A stretch of DNA of 28,373 nt from Ruminobacter sp964520475 (lineage in GTDB: Bacteria > Pseudomonadota > Gammaproteobacteria > Enterobacterales > Succinivibrionaceae). Below the pieces are notes generated by a model, which was not told the DNA's origin, did no database searches, and saw only the letters and a program-made list of their open reading frames with translations. The position numbers and the translations under genes were made by a program. The stretch lies in the NCBI GenBank assembly GCA_964520475.1, contig CAZFNS010000017.1, positions 1 through 28,373 of the forward strand, read 5' to 3'. This document shows, one piece after another, positions 1 through 8,674 of the stretch. How positions within the stretch are numbered: the first letter of the stretch is position 1; every line of letters begins with the position of its first letter.

Positions 1-1
1 C

Positions 2-2707
2 AAAGTCGGGGAGATCCCGCATGCCGCCGGCCACGCCGCGGCCGGGGAGGAAGGGCACCCGCACTCCGTCAAATTCGAGTCCGGGCACAGCTACAAGTTC
101 GGGGTCAAGAAACACGGTCCGAAGGCCTCGGCCGAGGACAAGGCCATCCTCAACTCGATAAAGGGCAGCGCCGAAAAGGCCGAAACGTCCGAGAAGACCA
201 AGAACCTCCTCGTCAACATCAAGCCCAAGAAGCCCGAGGTCCTCAAGGAGGAGTACGCGGCCAAGGGCAAGGACGTTCTCAAGGGCGTGCTGAGCTCTCT
301 GAGCGAGGCCAGCGCGAACGTGACCGCCGGCGAGTCCGACGCGGCCCCGGCCGCCGAGCCGGTGAACCCGGACGTCGTCAAGCCGAGCGTTTCGCGCTTC
401 AACCTGCCGACCGGCGAGCTCGAGAAGATCAAGCAGCAGGAAGAGCAGGAGAAGCAGCGCCGCCTCGAGGAGGAGGCCCGCCAGCGCGAGGAGGACATCA
501 AGCTCGGCAAGATCAAGGTGTCCCGCGTCTCCCAGAACTTCAAGCTGGACAACACCGGCGTCAACTTCGCCCTCGGCGACGAGAAGAAGGCCGAGCTCGA
601 GGAGCGCCACCGCGTCAACAAGATCGGCCTGGTCGAGGCCCTCAAGGCCGAGAAGACCCGGCAGGCCAAGGAAGCCGAGGATTACGCGCGCGAGGTCAGC
701 ACGGTCAAGGCCATCGAGGAGTACGAGCTCGAGGGCGAGGAGGCCGATTTCGTCTACAACTCGGCGACCGCCGTCAAGTCCAGGGACAACACCCCGGTCG
801 AAGACTTCGAGATGACCGAGAAGCGCCGCGAGAAGCTCCGCAACTACGAGGCCAGCCGGCGCCAGGAAGTGTCGGTCAAGCGCAAGTACGACAACGCCAG
901 CTTCTACAACAACGCGAGCGAGAAGCGCAAGAACAGCTACGGCAACGCGACCAACACCTCCGGCCAGTCCGCGCGCAAGGTCTCCGAGGTCGGCGGCTTC
1001 GACAGCGCCCTCTTCAGCGACAAGCCGAGGGAGAGCGGCCGGACCCGGACCAACCCGGAGCGCAGCTCCCAGGATTACGCCCGCGTCAACCAGATGATCG
1101 AGGAGCGCACCCGCGAGCTCGAGGCCAGAAAGGAAGAACGGGTCGCCGGCCGGACCGACACCGTCTCGACCCAGTCGGAGACGGTCGACATCGTGGTGAG
1201 CAGCCAGGACGGCGTCAAGCAGGGCGCCGCCGCGGCTCCGGCCCCGGTTCCGGTCAGCGCCGCGCCCGCCGCGGTCGAGGAGACCCCCGTCGTCAAGAGC
1301 GTCGAGAGCCGCGACGACGAGGTGAGCGTCGCCTCCACCGGCGAGCCGATCCCCTTCACCCGGACCGGCAACCGCTACCAGAGCGTCGTGGGCCTCGGCA
1401 TCGTCAACATCCCGCGGCTCAACTCCAAGGTGTACCTGAACAACAAGGAGATCGTGCTCGACAAGCCGATCATCCTCAGCCAGAGCCTCGCGATCTTCGA
1501 GAACGACGAAGACCCGAACACGATCATCAAGATCTTCGGCAGAAGGGATCTCAACGCGACCATGATCGCCAAGCTCGACGCCATGATGGAGAACCAGCTC
1601 TCCGTCCCGGGGATCGAGTGGCCGCTCTCCCTGGTGCGCGACGACGCCTCCTGCATCGTCGGCTGCGTGATGAGGAACGTCAACACCACCTCGTTCCAGA
1701 CCATGTGCAACTCGAAGGACTTCTACTTCCACAACTACGACCGCGCCGACATGGTAAGGCTGGCCCTCGACTACATCGACAAGGTGTCGAAGCTCCACGA
1801 GCTCAACGTCTTCCTCGGCGTCGAGGACCTCAACTCCATCGCGGTCAGCAAGGAGAAGAAGCTCTCGTTCATCAACATGGAGAAGATGCAGATCGGGGAC
1901 TTCCCGTACCTGCCGATGCAGAACGCCGTGACCGCGCCCGAGCTGGCGGTCGAAGGCGACGTGTACATGGCCTCGGAGCTCAGCGACCGCTTCGTCATCG
2001 CCGACACGCTCTTCAAGATCCTGTTCCTCGGCCGGAGCCCGTACGTGATGAGCCTGGTCCAGGGGGTCCCGGCGGACAAGTTCCTCGCCTTCCGGTTCCC
2101 CGAGAACGTGTTCGACCCGATCGTCCCGCCCAAGGACGAGGCGTTCTACATCTGGAGCTACCTGCCGCAGTACATCAAGGAGGCGTTCATCGCGTCCCTG
2201 TCGAGCGGCTACCACGATCCGGCCCGCCGCAAGACCACGGCCGAGTGGAAGAAGCTCTTCCGGCAGCTGCTCGCGGATCTGACCTCCCCGGGGGTTCCGC
2301 CGATGGCGCTGGAGATCTCCCCGTCCCGCGTGGCGGTGATCGACAAGGACAGCACGGTCGAGTGCAAGCTCTGCCGCTCGCCCATCCTGAAGAGCGACGC
2401 CGCCGTGACCGACGGCCTGTGCCACCACTGCTTCAATCAGAAGGGCCGCACCGCGAAGTGCTCGTGCTGCCGCCGGACCTTCCTGGTGAGCTACCGCGAC
2501 ATCAAGGTCTCCCACGACGACAGCCCCAAGTACTGCCCGTCGTGCCGGACCAAGTTCATGCACACCAAGACGATCAGCAAGTGCCACGAGTGCGGCAAGA
2601 CCTACGCGGTGACCGAGGGCCACGAGATGATGTACGGCACCAGGATCTACTCCGCGTGCCCCGAGTGCATCCTGAAGGGCAACAACGTGACCGCCATCAA
2701 GAAGTAG
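2..2707 (+). CDS. Degenerate protein-kinase-fold protein with C-terminal zinc ribbons (5' partial)
   Basis: The frame is open from the window edge, so the true start lies upstream; about 901 residues are visible. Roughly residues 1-455 are charged and Lys/Glu/Arg-rich, with likely coiled coil (about 130-210) and an Ala/Pro-rich linker. Residues about 457-760 match the pattern of YegI/TerY-P-associated kinases: IIKIF with the ATP-site Lys, KLDAM, IEWPLSLV, VGCVMRNV, KLHELN, and TAPEL near the activation segment. Catalytic motifs look broken: no Gly-rich loop before IIKIF, GVEDLNSIAV where GDxNxxN is expected, and INMEKMQ where DTDSFQ is expected. Residues about 787-897 hold CxxC pairs (CKLC/CHHC, CSCC/CPSC, CHEC/CPEC) that should bind three zincs. 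The family suggests a stress-signalling scaffold; the pseudokinase reading is inference. A clear terminator follows. Confidence 0.8.
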   Translation, partial: KVGEIPHAAGHAAAGEEGHPHSVKFESGHSYKFGVKKHGPKASAEDKAILNSIKGSAEKAETSEKTKNLLVNIKPKKPEVLKEEYAAKGKDVLKGVLSSLSEASANVTAGESDAAPAAEPVNPDVVKPSVSRFNLPTGELEKIKQQEEQEKQRRLEEEARQREEDIKLGKIKVSRVSQNFKLDNTGVNFALGDEKKAELEERHRVNKIGLVEALKAEKTRQAKEAEDYAREVSTVKAIEEYELEGEEADFVYNSATAVKSRDNTPVEDFEMTEKRREKLRNYEASRRQEVSVKRKYDNASFYNNASEKRKNSYGNATNTSGQSARKVSEVGGFDSALFSDKPRESGRTRTNPERSSQDYARVNQMIEERTRELEARKEERVAGRTDTVSTQSETVDIVVSSQDGVKQGAAAAPAPVPVSAAPAAVEETPVVKSVESRDDEVSVASTGEPIPFTRTGNRYQSVVGLGIVNIPRLNSKVYLNNKEIVLDKPIILSQSLAIFENDEDPNTIIKIFGRRDLNATMIAKLDAMMENQLSVPGIEWPLSLVRDDASCIVGCVMRNVNTTSFQTMCNSKDFYFHNYDRADMVRLALDYIDKVSKLHELNVFLGVEDLNSIAVSKEKKLSFINMEKMQIGDFPYLPMQNAVTAPELAVEGDVYMASELSDRFVIADTLFKILFLGRSPYVMSLVQGVPADKFLAFRFPENVFDPIVPPKDEAFYIWSYLPQYIKEAFIASLSSGYHDPARRKTTAEWKKLFRQLLADLTSPGVPPMALEISPSRVAVIDKDSTVECKLCRSPILKSDAAVTDGLCHHCFNQKGRTAKCSCCRRTFLVSYRDIKVSHDDSPKYCPSCRTKFMHTKTISKCHECGKTYAVTEGHEMMYGTRIYSACPECILKGNNVTAIKK

Positions 2708-2734
2708 CCCGCCCGGGCCGGTGAAGAACGGAAG

Positions 2735-2762
2735 GGGGCCGGACCGCAAGTCCGGCCCCTTT
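2735..2762 (+). terminator. Rho-independent terminator after the pseudokinase gene
   Basis: A 10-bp perfect stem (GGGGCCGGAC with GTCCGGCCCC), a CGCAA loop and a short TTT tract lie 28 bases after the stop codon. It separates this gene from uvrY. Confidence 0.75.
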
Positions 2763-2790
2763 GTCGTCCCGGGGCCGGGGGATTTGCGCG

Positions 2791-2849
2791 CCGTCAAAAA
2801 TTTAAGCGCGGCGCCCGCAAATATTTGCCGCCCGCGCCAAATTTGACGG
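2791..2849. repeat. Long imperfect inverted repeat upstream of uvrY
   Basis: The outer arms CCGTCAAA(A)ATTT and AAATTTGACGG flank GC-rich inner arms that meet at a perfect 12-bp palindrome, GCAAATATTTGC (2818-2829). The whole element is about 59 bp, AT-rich at the tips and centre, and ends about 30 bp before a TATAAT box. It could be an operator or a cruciform-forming element. Confidence 0.5.
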
Positions 2850-2879
2850 GCGGGCCGTCCCGCCGCGCCGATATCGGGA

Positions 2880-2885
2880 TATAAT
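2880..2885 (+). promoter_or_regulatory. Candidate -10 box for uvrY
   Basis: A perfect TATAAT lies 76 bases before the uvrY start. No good -35 hexamer sits at 16-18 bp; the nearest TTGACG (2843-2848) is 31 bp away, so activation by a regulator would be needed if this is used. Confidence 0.4.
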
Positions 2886-2961
2886 TTACCTTGCCGCGGG
2901 GATCGGCGCGGGCGCGGCCGGACGGCCGCGCCCCGGACCGCGGCGGCGGGGAGACGGGAAG

Positions 2962-3624
2962 TTGATTAACATATTTCTGGTCGACGACCACGATCTGGTG
3001 AGGACCGGGATCCGCAGGATCCTGGAGGATTTCAGCGGCATCAAGGTGGTCGGCGAGGCCTCGAGCGGCGAGGCGGCCGTCGCCTGGTGCCGGCAGCACC
3101 GGTGCGACATCATCTTCATGGACATGAACCTGCCGGGCATCGACGGCATCGAGACGACCCGGCGCATCCTGCGGGTCGATCCCGCGGCCCGGATCATCAT
3201 GCTCACGGTGCACACGGACGATCCCGTGCCCGCCATGGTCATGAAGGCCGGGGCCTGGGGCTACCTGACGAAGGGCGCCTCCGCCGAGGAGATGATCAAG
3301 GCCATCAGGGAGGTCTTTTCCGGGCACAGGTACCTGGAGTCCGACATCGCCCAGATGATGGCGCTCGTCAACCTCCCGGGCGGCCGGAAGAGCGACGCCG
3401 GGGGCAACCCCTTCGCGGCGCTCGCCGAGCGGGAGCTGCAGATCAGCGCCATGATCTCCCAGGGGATGAAGGTCGGCGACATCGCGGAGCGGCTCGCCAT
3501 AAGCCCCAAAACCGTGAACAGCTACCGCTACCGGGTCTTCCGCAAGCTCGGGATCGGCGGCGACGTCGAGCTCACCCGCCTCGCCCTGCGCTACGGCCTC
3601 GACGGCGTCAAGCAGAACTTTTAA
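2962..3624 (+). CDS. uvrY: UvrY/GacA-type LuxR-family response regulator
   Basis: This 220-residue protein matches E. coli UvrY (218 residues) almost throughout: N-terminal receiver with the acidic pair in FLVDDHDLVRTGIRRILED, phospho-acceptor Asp54 in FMDMNLPGIDG, the switch Thr in MLTVHTDDP and Lys in YLTKGA, then a C-terminal LuxR-type helix-turn-helix with LSPKTVNSYRYRVFRKLGI. In known relatives the BarA/GacS sensor kinase phosphorylates it and it activates CsrB-type small RNAs. The start is TTG: the encoded MINIFLVDDHD aligns with the start of UvrY, GGGAG lies 8 bases upstream, and no ATG fits. uvrC follows after 73 bases, the usual gammaproteobacterial arrangement. Confidence 0.95.
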   Translation: MINIFLVDDHDLVRTGIRRILEDFSGIKVVGEASSGEAAVAWCRQHRCDIIFMDMNLPGIDGIETTRRILRVDPAARIIMLTVHTDDPVPAMVMKAGAWGYLTKGASAEEMIKAIREVFSGHRYLESDIAQMMALVNLPGGRKSDAGGNPFAALAERELQISAMISQGMKVGDIAERLAISPKTVNSYRYRVFRKLGIGGDVELTRLALRYGLDGVKQNF

Positions 3625-3627
3625 CCG

Positions 3628-3659
3628 CGCCCGGCCGGGGACCCGCGTCCGGCCGGGCG
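3628..3659 (+). other. Intercistronic hairpin between uvrY and uvrC
   Basis: An 11-bp perfect GC stem (CGCCCGGCCGG with CCGGCCGGGCG) around a 10-base loop starts three bases after the uvrY stop. No T tract follows, so it is more likely a stability or attenuation element than a full terminator. Confidence 0.5.
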
Positions 3660-3683
3660 TTCCGTATCCGCGGGACCGCCGGG

Positions 3684-3688
3684 GGGAG
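3684..3688 (+). promoter_or_regulatory. Ribosome binding site deciding the uvrC start
   Basis: GGGAG lies 9 bases before ATG 3698 but only 3 bases before the in-frame GTG 3692. The spacing favours the ATG, which also gives MSFDGAAFL, matching the usual UvrC N-terminus. Confidence 0.6.
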
Positions 3689-3697
3689 CGCGTGACC

Positions 3698-5533
3698 ATG
3701 AGTTTCGACGGCGCGGCTTTCCTGGCGACGGTTCCGCACACGAGCGGCGTGTACCGCATGTACGGGCTGGGCGACGCGATCATTTACATCGGCAAGGCCG
3801 GCGACCTCAAAAAGCGCCTCTCCCAGTACTTCCAGAAAACCGCCCCCAACCTCAAGACCGCGCTCCTGGTGTCCGAGATCGTCCGGATCGAGTTCACCGT
3901 CACCTTTTCCGAAACCGAGGCCCTCATCCTCGAGAGCAACCTGATCAAGAAATTCCAGCCCAAATACAATATCCTGCTCAAGGACGACAAGGGCTACCCG
4001 CATATCCTGCTCACCGACGAGCGCCACCCGCGCCTCTGCCTGCACCGCGGCGCCAAAAACGAGAAGGGGACTTACTTCGGGCCTTACCCGAGCTCCGGAG
4101 CCGCGCGCGAGGCGCTTCTCATCCTCCAGAAGATCTTCCCGGTGCGCCAGTGCGCCGACACCGTGTACCGCAGCCGGAAGCGCCCGTGCCTGCTCAGCCA
4201 GCTCGGCCGGTGCCTCGCGCCCTGCGTCCCCGGGAACTGCAGCGACGAGGCGTACCGGAAGCAGGCGGAGATGTGCGCGCTGTTCCTGCAGGGCCGGGAC
4301 CGGCAGCTGATCGCCGACCTCGTCGGCCTCATGGACGAGGCCGCCGCGAACCTCGACTACGAAAAGGCCATCAGGTACCGGGACCAGCTCGCGAGCCTGC
4401 GCAAGGTCCAGGAGCGGCAGAGCGTGAGCGGGGAGATCGGCGCGGATCTGGACATCCTCGGCTGCGCCGTCGCGGACGGGCTCGCCTGCGTGCACGTGCT
4501 CTTCATCAGGACCGGCAAGATCATCGGCACGCGGAGCTACTACCCGAAGCTCCCCGCCGACAACTCCCCCGAGTACCTGCTCGAGGCCTTCATCGGCCAG
4601 TTCTACCTGTCCGGGAACGGGGCGCGCGCGCTGCCCGCGCAGATCGTCGCCGCGTACGAGCTAGCGGATCGGGCCGGGATCGAGGAGGCGCTCCGCCGGA
4701 AAAAGGGCCGCGCCATCGCCCTGGTCGCGCAGGTCCGGGGCGAGCGGGCCCGCTACCTGCGCCTCGCCGAGGCGAACGCGGCCGCGTCCCTCAAGGCCCG
4801 CCTCGCCCACGAGACCCTCTTGAGCGAGCGGATCGAGGCCTTCGAGGAGCTGTTCGGCCTGTCCGGGATCCGGCGCCTGGAGTGCTTTGACGTCTCCCAC
4901 ACCATGGGCGAGCTGACCGTGGCCTCCTGCGTGGTCTTCGGGCGCGGGGGGCCCGAGACCCGCGAGTACCGGCGCTTCAACATCGCGGGGATCGCCCCCG
5001 GGGACGATTTCGCGGCCATGCGCCAGGCGCTCTCCCGCCGTTTCCGCGGGATCACCGCGGAGGGGAAGGTCCCCGAGGTGCTGTTCATCGACGGCGGGCT
5101 CGGCCAGCTCCGCGAGGCCGAGGAGGTCACCGGCGAGCTCTTCGCCGCGGCGCCCCCCGGGGTCGCGCCGCCGTTCCTCGTCGGCATCGCCAAGGGCGAG
5201 GGGCGCAGGCCCGGGCTCGAGACGCTCATCACGGGCTTCACCCACGAGGAGTACCGGCTGACCCTGGACAATCCCGCCCTGCAGCTCGCGCTGCACATCC
5301 GGGACGAGTCGCACCGCTTCGCGATCACCGGGCACCGGCGCCGGCGCGAGAAGAGCTTCGCGACCTCGCGGCTCCAGGACATCCCCGGGATCGGCCCGGC
5401 GCGCCGCCAGGCCCTCCTCAAGTACATGGGGGGCCTGCGCGCGATCCGGAACGCGAGCGCCGAGGAGATCGCCAAGGTGCCCGGCATCAGCCTCCGCCTG
5501 GCGGGGGAGATCTACGACCGGCTGCACGGCTAG
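3698..5533 (+). CDS. uvrC: Excinuclease ABC subunit C
   Basis: UvrC makes both incisions flanking a DNA lesion in nucleotide excision repair, acting with UvrA and UvrB. The 611-residue product has normal family length. An N-terminal GIY-YIG nuclease (GVYRMYG at residue 17, IIYIGKAGDLKKRL near 28-41) is followed by a Cys-containing linker, the UVR motif that contacts UvrB (about 204-237, with LDYEKAIRYRDQL), the RNase H-like nuclease (CFDVSHTMGE near 397 and FIDGGLGQL near 463, carrying catalytic Asp residues), and tandem helix-hairpin-helix motifs (about 558-611, IPGIGPARRQALL and VPGISLRLAGEI). All key motifs look intact. GTG 3692 is an alternative start. It probably shares transcripts with uvrY. 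pgsA, the usual next gene in enteric bacteria, is absent. Confidence 0.97.
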   Translation: MSFDGAAFLATVPHTSGVYRMYGLGDAIIYIGKAGDLKKRLSQYFQKTAPNLKTALLVSEIVRIEFTVTFSETEALILESNLIKKFQPKYNILLKDDKGYPHILLTDERHPRLCLHRGAKNEKGTYFGPYPSSGAAREALLILQKIFPVRQCADTVYRSRKRPCLLSQLGRCLAPCVPGNCSDEAYRKQAEMCALFLQGRDRQLIADLVGLMDEAAANLDYEKAIRYRDQLASLRKVQERQSVSGEIGADLDILGCAVADGLACVHVLFIRTGKIIGTRSYYPKLPADNSPEYLLEAFIGQFYLSGNGARALPAQIVAAYELADRAGIEEALRRKKGRAIALVAQVRGERARYLRLAEANAAASLKARLAHETLLSERIEAFEELFGLSGIRRLECFDVSHTMGELTVASCVVFGRGGPETREYRRFNIAGIAPGDDFAAMRQALSRRFRGITAEGKVPEVLFIDGGLGQLREAEEVTGELFAAAPPGVAPPFLVGIAKGEGRRPGLETLITGFTHEEYRLTLDNPALQLALHIRDESHRFAITGHRRRREKSFATSRLQDIPGIGPARRQALLKYMGGLRAIRNASAEEIAKVPGISLRLAGEIYDRLHG

Positions 5534-5585
5534 CCCGGGCGGCCGCGTTTCGCTTCCTTTTTTTGACCGACCGGGGGGAAGGACC

Positions 5586-5771
5586 TTGAGAAGAACCAGA
5601 AAAAAACCGGCCGCCTTCAGGGACGATCCCGCCGCCGCGCCCGCCCCGGAGGCGGGGACCGGCGCCGCCGGGACCGCGGAGGAAAGGGCGGGGCGCGGGG
5701 ACCCCGCGGCGGCGCGCCGCGGGCGCGGCTGCGGCCGCTGCGAGACCTGCGGCGGGGCCTGCCCGACCTGA
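5586..5771 (+). CDS. Possible small Cys-tailed protein downstream of uvrC
   Basis: A 61-codon frame begins with TTG behind a purine-rich GGGGGGAAGGA (5573-5583). The product is Arg/Ala/Pro/Gly-rich and low complexity, then ends in CGRCETCGGACPT, a CxxCxxCxxxC cluster that could bind a metal. No family is recognised. Against it: the non-ATG start, low-complexity composition that any frame can show at this GC content, and no visible homology. For it: a strong Shine-Dalgarno and a cysteine cluster placed just before the stop. Confidence 0.3.
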   Translation: MRRTRKKPAAFRDDPAAAPAPEAGTGAAGTAEERAGRGDPAAARRGRGCGRCETCGGACPT

Positions 5772-5973
5772 GCGGCCGCGGATTTTCCGGGCGGGCGGTC
5801 ATTTTTTCGCCGCGGGAGGCGAAAACTGCGGCGGAATACGAGCCGCCCCGCAAAAACTTTCGCGGCGATGTGCTATACATGTTCTTATCATTCAGTCAAC
5901 GGCAAACCACCGGATTAGCGGACGTACGCGGAGCTTGTCGTTCCGGGCCGCGCCGGACCGAAGGAAATACATC
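5772..5973 (+). other. Intergenic region upstream of the RavA-like gene
   Basis: This stretch contains a TTTTCGCC/GGCGAAAA hairpin (about 5806-5827) and a -10-like TATACAT (5874-5880) without a convincing -35. The Shine-Dalgarno AAGGA (5961-5965) lies 8 bases before ATG 5974 and decides the start against the upstream in-frame TTG 5935. No gene is seen here. Confidence 0.4.
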
Positions 5974-8592
5974 ATGCAGGAAAATGAAAACGAAAAAGTA
6001 ACGGACAAGAACGGCGGCGCGAACCGCGCCCTGTCGCTCAAGCGCCGGATCAGAAGGATCATCGAGCTGTCGTCGGAAGGGCTCGTCGACCGCCAGGACG
6101 CCGTGCGGGCCCTGGTGCTCGCCACCCTGTGCGGCATGAACACGTTCCTCTACGGACCGCCGGGCACGGCCAAGAGCCTCCTGTCGCGGCGCATGCGCGA
6201 CATCTTCGCGGGGAAGACGGTCTACTACGAGCACCTGATGCACCGCTTCTCCACCCCCGACGAGCTGTTCGGGCCGATCAGCATCACCAAGCTCAAGCAG
6301 GACGTGTACGAGCGCTCCGTCGCCGGGTACCTGGCCGAGGCCGACGTCGCCTTCCTCGACGAGATCTGGAAGTCCTCGCCGGCGGTGCTCAACACGCTGC
6401 TCACCCTGATCAACGAGCACACCTACCACAACGGCAACCGGATCCTGAACGTGCCGCTGCGCAGCCTGGTGGCGGCCTCCAACGAGATCCCCGACGGCGA
6501 CGACGACCTGGCGCCGCTCTACGACCGCTTCATCGTCAGGCTGACCGTCGGCCAGGTCCGGGGGCAGGACAACTTCAAGACCCTGGTGGTGAACGCCCCG
6601 GCCTGCGAGCGCGACGAGCCCGGTCACGCCGAGAGGATGTCCCCGCTCGCCGTGACCGACGCCGAGTACCGGGAGTGGCGCGAGAAGATCGCCGAGATCC
6701 CGCTTTCGGACGAGCTCCTCGACGCGCTGGCCTCCCTGCGCGAGAAGTTCATCGCCGCGAACGCCCGCCGGCTCGAGACCGAGAAAAAGCTGCGCGACTA
6801 CGACGGGTTCTCCGAGACGGAAGCGCCCGGCGCCGGGGTCTCCTACGTGTCCGACCGGCGCTGGGTGCAGTGCGCGAACTACCTGCGCGCCGCCGCCTTC
6901 TTCAACGAGGACAAGCGCTCGACCCTCAAGAACCTGATCCACCTCGAGGATCTGCTCTGGCGCCGCCCGGAGGAGAAACCGGCCGTGCGCGAGATGATCC
7001 TCGAAGAGATCGCCTCGACCCTGCACCGGCGCCTCGAGGCGGCCGACGAGGGCAAGATCCTCGCGAACGGCGCCGCCATCACCAAGACCGTGGCGCTCCT
7101 CGAGAACGGCCGGCTCTTCCTCGACCACAACGTCCGGGTGTGCACGGACGCCGCGGGGAAGACTTACTTCCGGCTGCTCAAGGACTTCGGGTTCACCTAC
7201 ATCAGGTCCGCCGACTACTGGAATCTCGACGGCTGGTACAAGAAGATCGATCCGTCCGAGTTCTACAAGAGCGAGGTGGCCTCCTCCTGCCGCAACGCCG
7301 CCCGGGAGGGCAAGACCTCCGTGCTGATCCCGGAGATCGGCTCGGTCATCCGGATCATCCTCCACCGCGACCTGGCCGGCTACTTCACGAAGGGCGACCT
7401 GGGCGGCACCGAGGTGTTCACCTACACCATCCCGGGCCTGCGCCAGGCGAACGGGCAGACCAGCGACGACGAGAAGTACACGGCGAAGAGCTCCATGCTG
7501 CCCAAGGCCGTCCAGCTGTTCTTAAAGAACCGCCTCGAGGACACCTTCGAGCTCTACGCGCGCGTCGCCGAGATCCACAGCCAGCTCGGCGGCCTCGACA
7601 AGGTGCTCAAGTCGACGATCAAGATCGGCTTCGAGAATATCTTCTCCGACAAGTGCCTCGCCCTCGAGAACCACGGCGCCGACACCGCGGCGATCAAGCA
7701 GATCGTGCCGCTCAAGGGGCCGGAGCTCGAGGCCGCGCTGCCGGGCGCGTTCATGAAGGTCCCGGAAACGGACAACTACCTCTGCGTCATGGAGAACTTC
7801 GACGAGGTGATCCTCATCCTGCCGCACGGCAAGTACCCGCCCGTCAAGGGCGAGCCGCTCGCCTACGAGAAGCGCTTCAACGGCCGCAAATACGTGTGGG
7901 TGGAGAAGGAATGCTACCGGAAGTGGTTCGCCCGCCGGGCCGAGGAGCTCAAGCTCAGGAACTCCGCGATCGTGAACTGCCGGCTCGCGAAGAGCGGCGA
8001 TCTCTTCCTCGGGGAGCTCCACGGGGTGATCAACGACGGCGAGACCGTCAACCCGGAGAAGCCCCGGATGCGCATCCAGACCGTGGACTTCGAGCGGGCG
8101 GTGATCGAGGTCTCCTCCGCCGAGAAGCCCGACATCACCGGGTCGTACATTCCCTACGCCGAGTTCACCCGGAACGGGACCTTCGCGGTCCTCGACCGGA
8201 ACGGGATCGAAAGCGGGGAGGGCGCCGCGCGGGACGCGCCGAACGGCCGGGCCCTGCAGGTTAAGCTCAAGAGCGGCTTCACCCTGAGCAGCTTCGTCTC
8301 CAACGACATCTCATCCTTCCTCGACGGGGTCGTCAACTCGTTCGACCGGCTGCGCAACCTCATCGCCGGCAACAGGACCCTGATGCGGGACGTCGGCACC
8401 AGGCTCGAGCGGCAGCGCGAGCTGATCAACTCGGATATCTTCCTGTCCGACGACCACAAGCACGACCTGACCCTGATGGCGGAGAAGATCTACGGCCCGA
8501 TCACGGCGGAGCTGGCCAAAGAGCCCCTGTACGAAAGCAAGGTGAACGCCCTGCTCGACAAGTACCTCCTCAAGCCGAAAACCCCGGCCTGA
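5974..8592 (+). CDS. ravA: MoxR-family AAA+ ATPase, RavA-like, with long C-terminal extension
   Basis: Residues about 20-330 align well with E. coli RavA: Walker A GPPGTAKS (61-68), HLMHRFSTPDELFGPISI, Walker B FLDEIWKSSP with Asp129/Glu130, NTLLTLINEHTYHNG, and sensor-1 AASNEIPD (Asn170). RavA is a MoxR ATPase that acts with the VWA protein ViaA in maturation or quality control of membrane and respiratory complexes and also binds the lysine decarboxylase LdcI. The product is 872 residues against 498 for E. coli RavA. The extra roughly 400 residues carry no domain I recognise; they include a beta-rich-looking stretch (about 620-760) and a helical end. The viaA-like gene follows after 82 bases. 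The symbol rests on the AAA+ part only. Confidence 0.88.
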   Translation: MQENENEKVTDKNGGANRALSLKRRIRRIIELSSEGLVDRQDAVRALVLATLCGMNTFLYGPPGTAKSLLSRRMRDIFAGKTVYYEHLMHRFSTPDELFGPISITKLKQDVYERSVAGYLAEADVAFLDEIWKSSPAVLNTLLTLINEHTYHNGNRILNVPLRSLVAASNEIPDGDDDLAPLYDRFIVRLTVGQVRGQDNFKTLVVNAPACERDEPGHAERMSPLAVTDAEYREWREKIAEIPLSDELLDALASLREKFIAANARRLETEKKLRDYDGFSETEAPGAGVSYVSDRRWVQCANYLRAAAFFNEDKRSTLKNLIHLEDLLWRRPEEKPAVREMILEEIASTLHRRLEAADEGKILANGAAITKTVALLENGRLFLDHNVRVCTDAAGKTYFRLLKDFGFTYIRSADYWNLDGWYKKIDPSEFYKSEVASSCRNAAREGKTSVLIPEIGSVIRIILHRDLAGYFTKGDLGGTEVFTYTIPGLRQANGQTSDDEKYTAKSSMLPKAVQLFLKNRLEDTFELYARVAEIHSQLGGLDKVLKSTIKIGFENIFSDKCLALENHGADTAAIKQIVPLKGPELEAALPGAFMKVPETDNYLCVMENFDEVILILPHGKYPPVKGEPLAYEKRFNGRKYVWVEKECYRKWFARRAEELKLRNSAIVNCRLAKSGDLFLGELHGVINDGETVNPEKPRMRIQTVDFERAVIEVSSAEKPDITGSYIPYAEFTRNGTFAVLDRNGIESGEGAARDAPNGRALQVKLKSGFTLSSFVSNDISSFLDGVVNSFDRLRNLIAGNRTLMRDVGTRLERQRELINSDIFLSDDHKHDLTLMAEKIYGPITAELAKEPLYESKVNALLDKYLLKPKTPA

Positions 8593-8599
8593 CGGATCC

Positions 8600-8640
8600 C
8601 CGCGCCCCGTCCCCGTTCTTTGAGGACGGGCGGGGCGCGG
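8600..8640 (+). other. Hairpin between the ravA-like and viaA-like genes
   Basis: CCGCGCCCCG and CGGGGCGCGG form a 10-bp stem, with additional GTCC/GGAC pairing inside. Only a TTT lies a few bases beyond. It may lower viaA expression relative to ravA. Confidence 0.45.
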
Positions 8641-8674
8641 GCCCCGTTTCCGGATCACGACGCGCGGAGCAGAT

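Noticed and set aside
1618..2724. Long + strand frame overlapping the pseudokinase gene
   Set aside because: Arg/Pro/Gly-rich out-of-frame shadow of the real gene, with no motifs.
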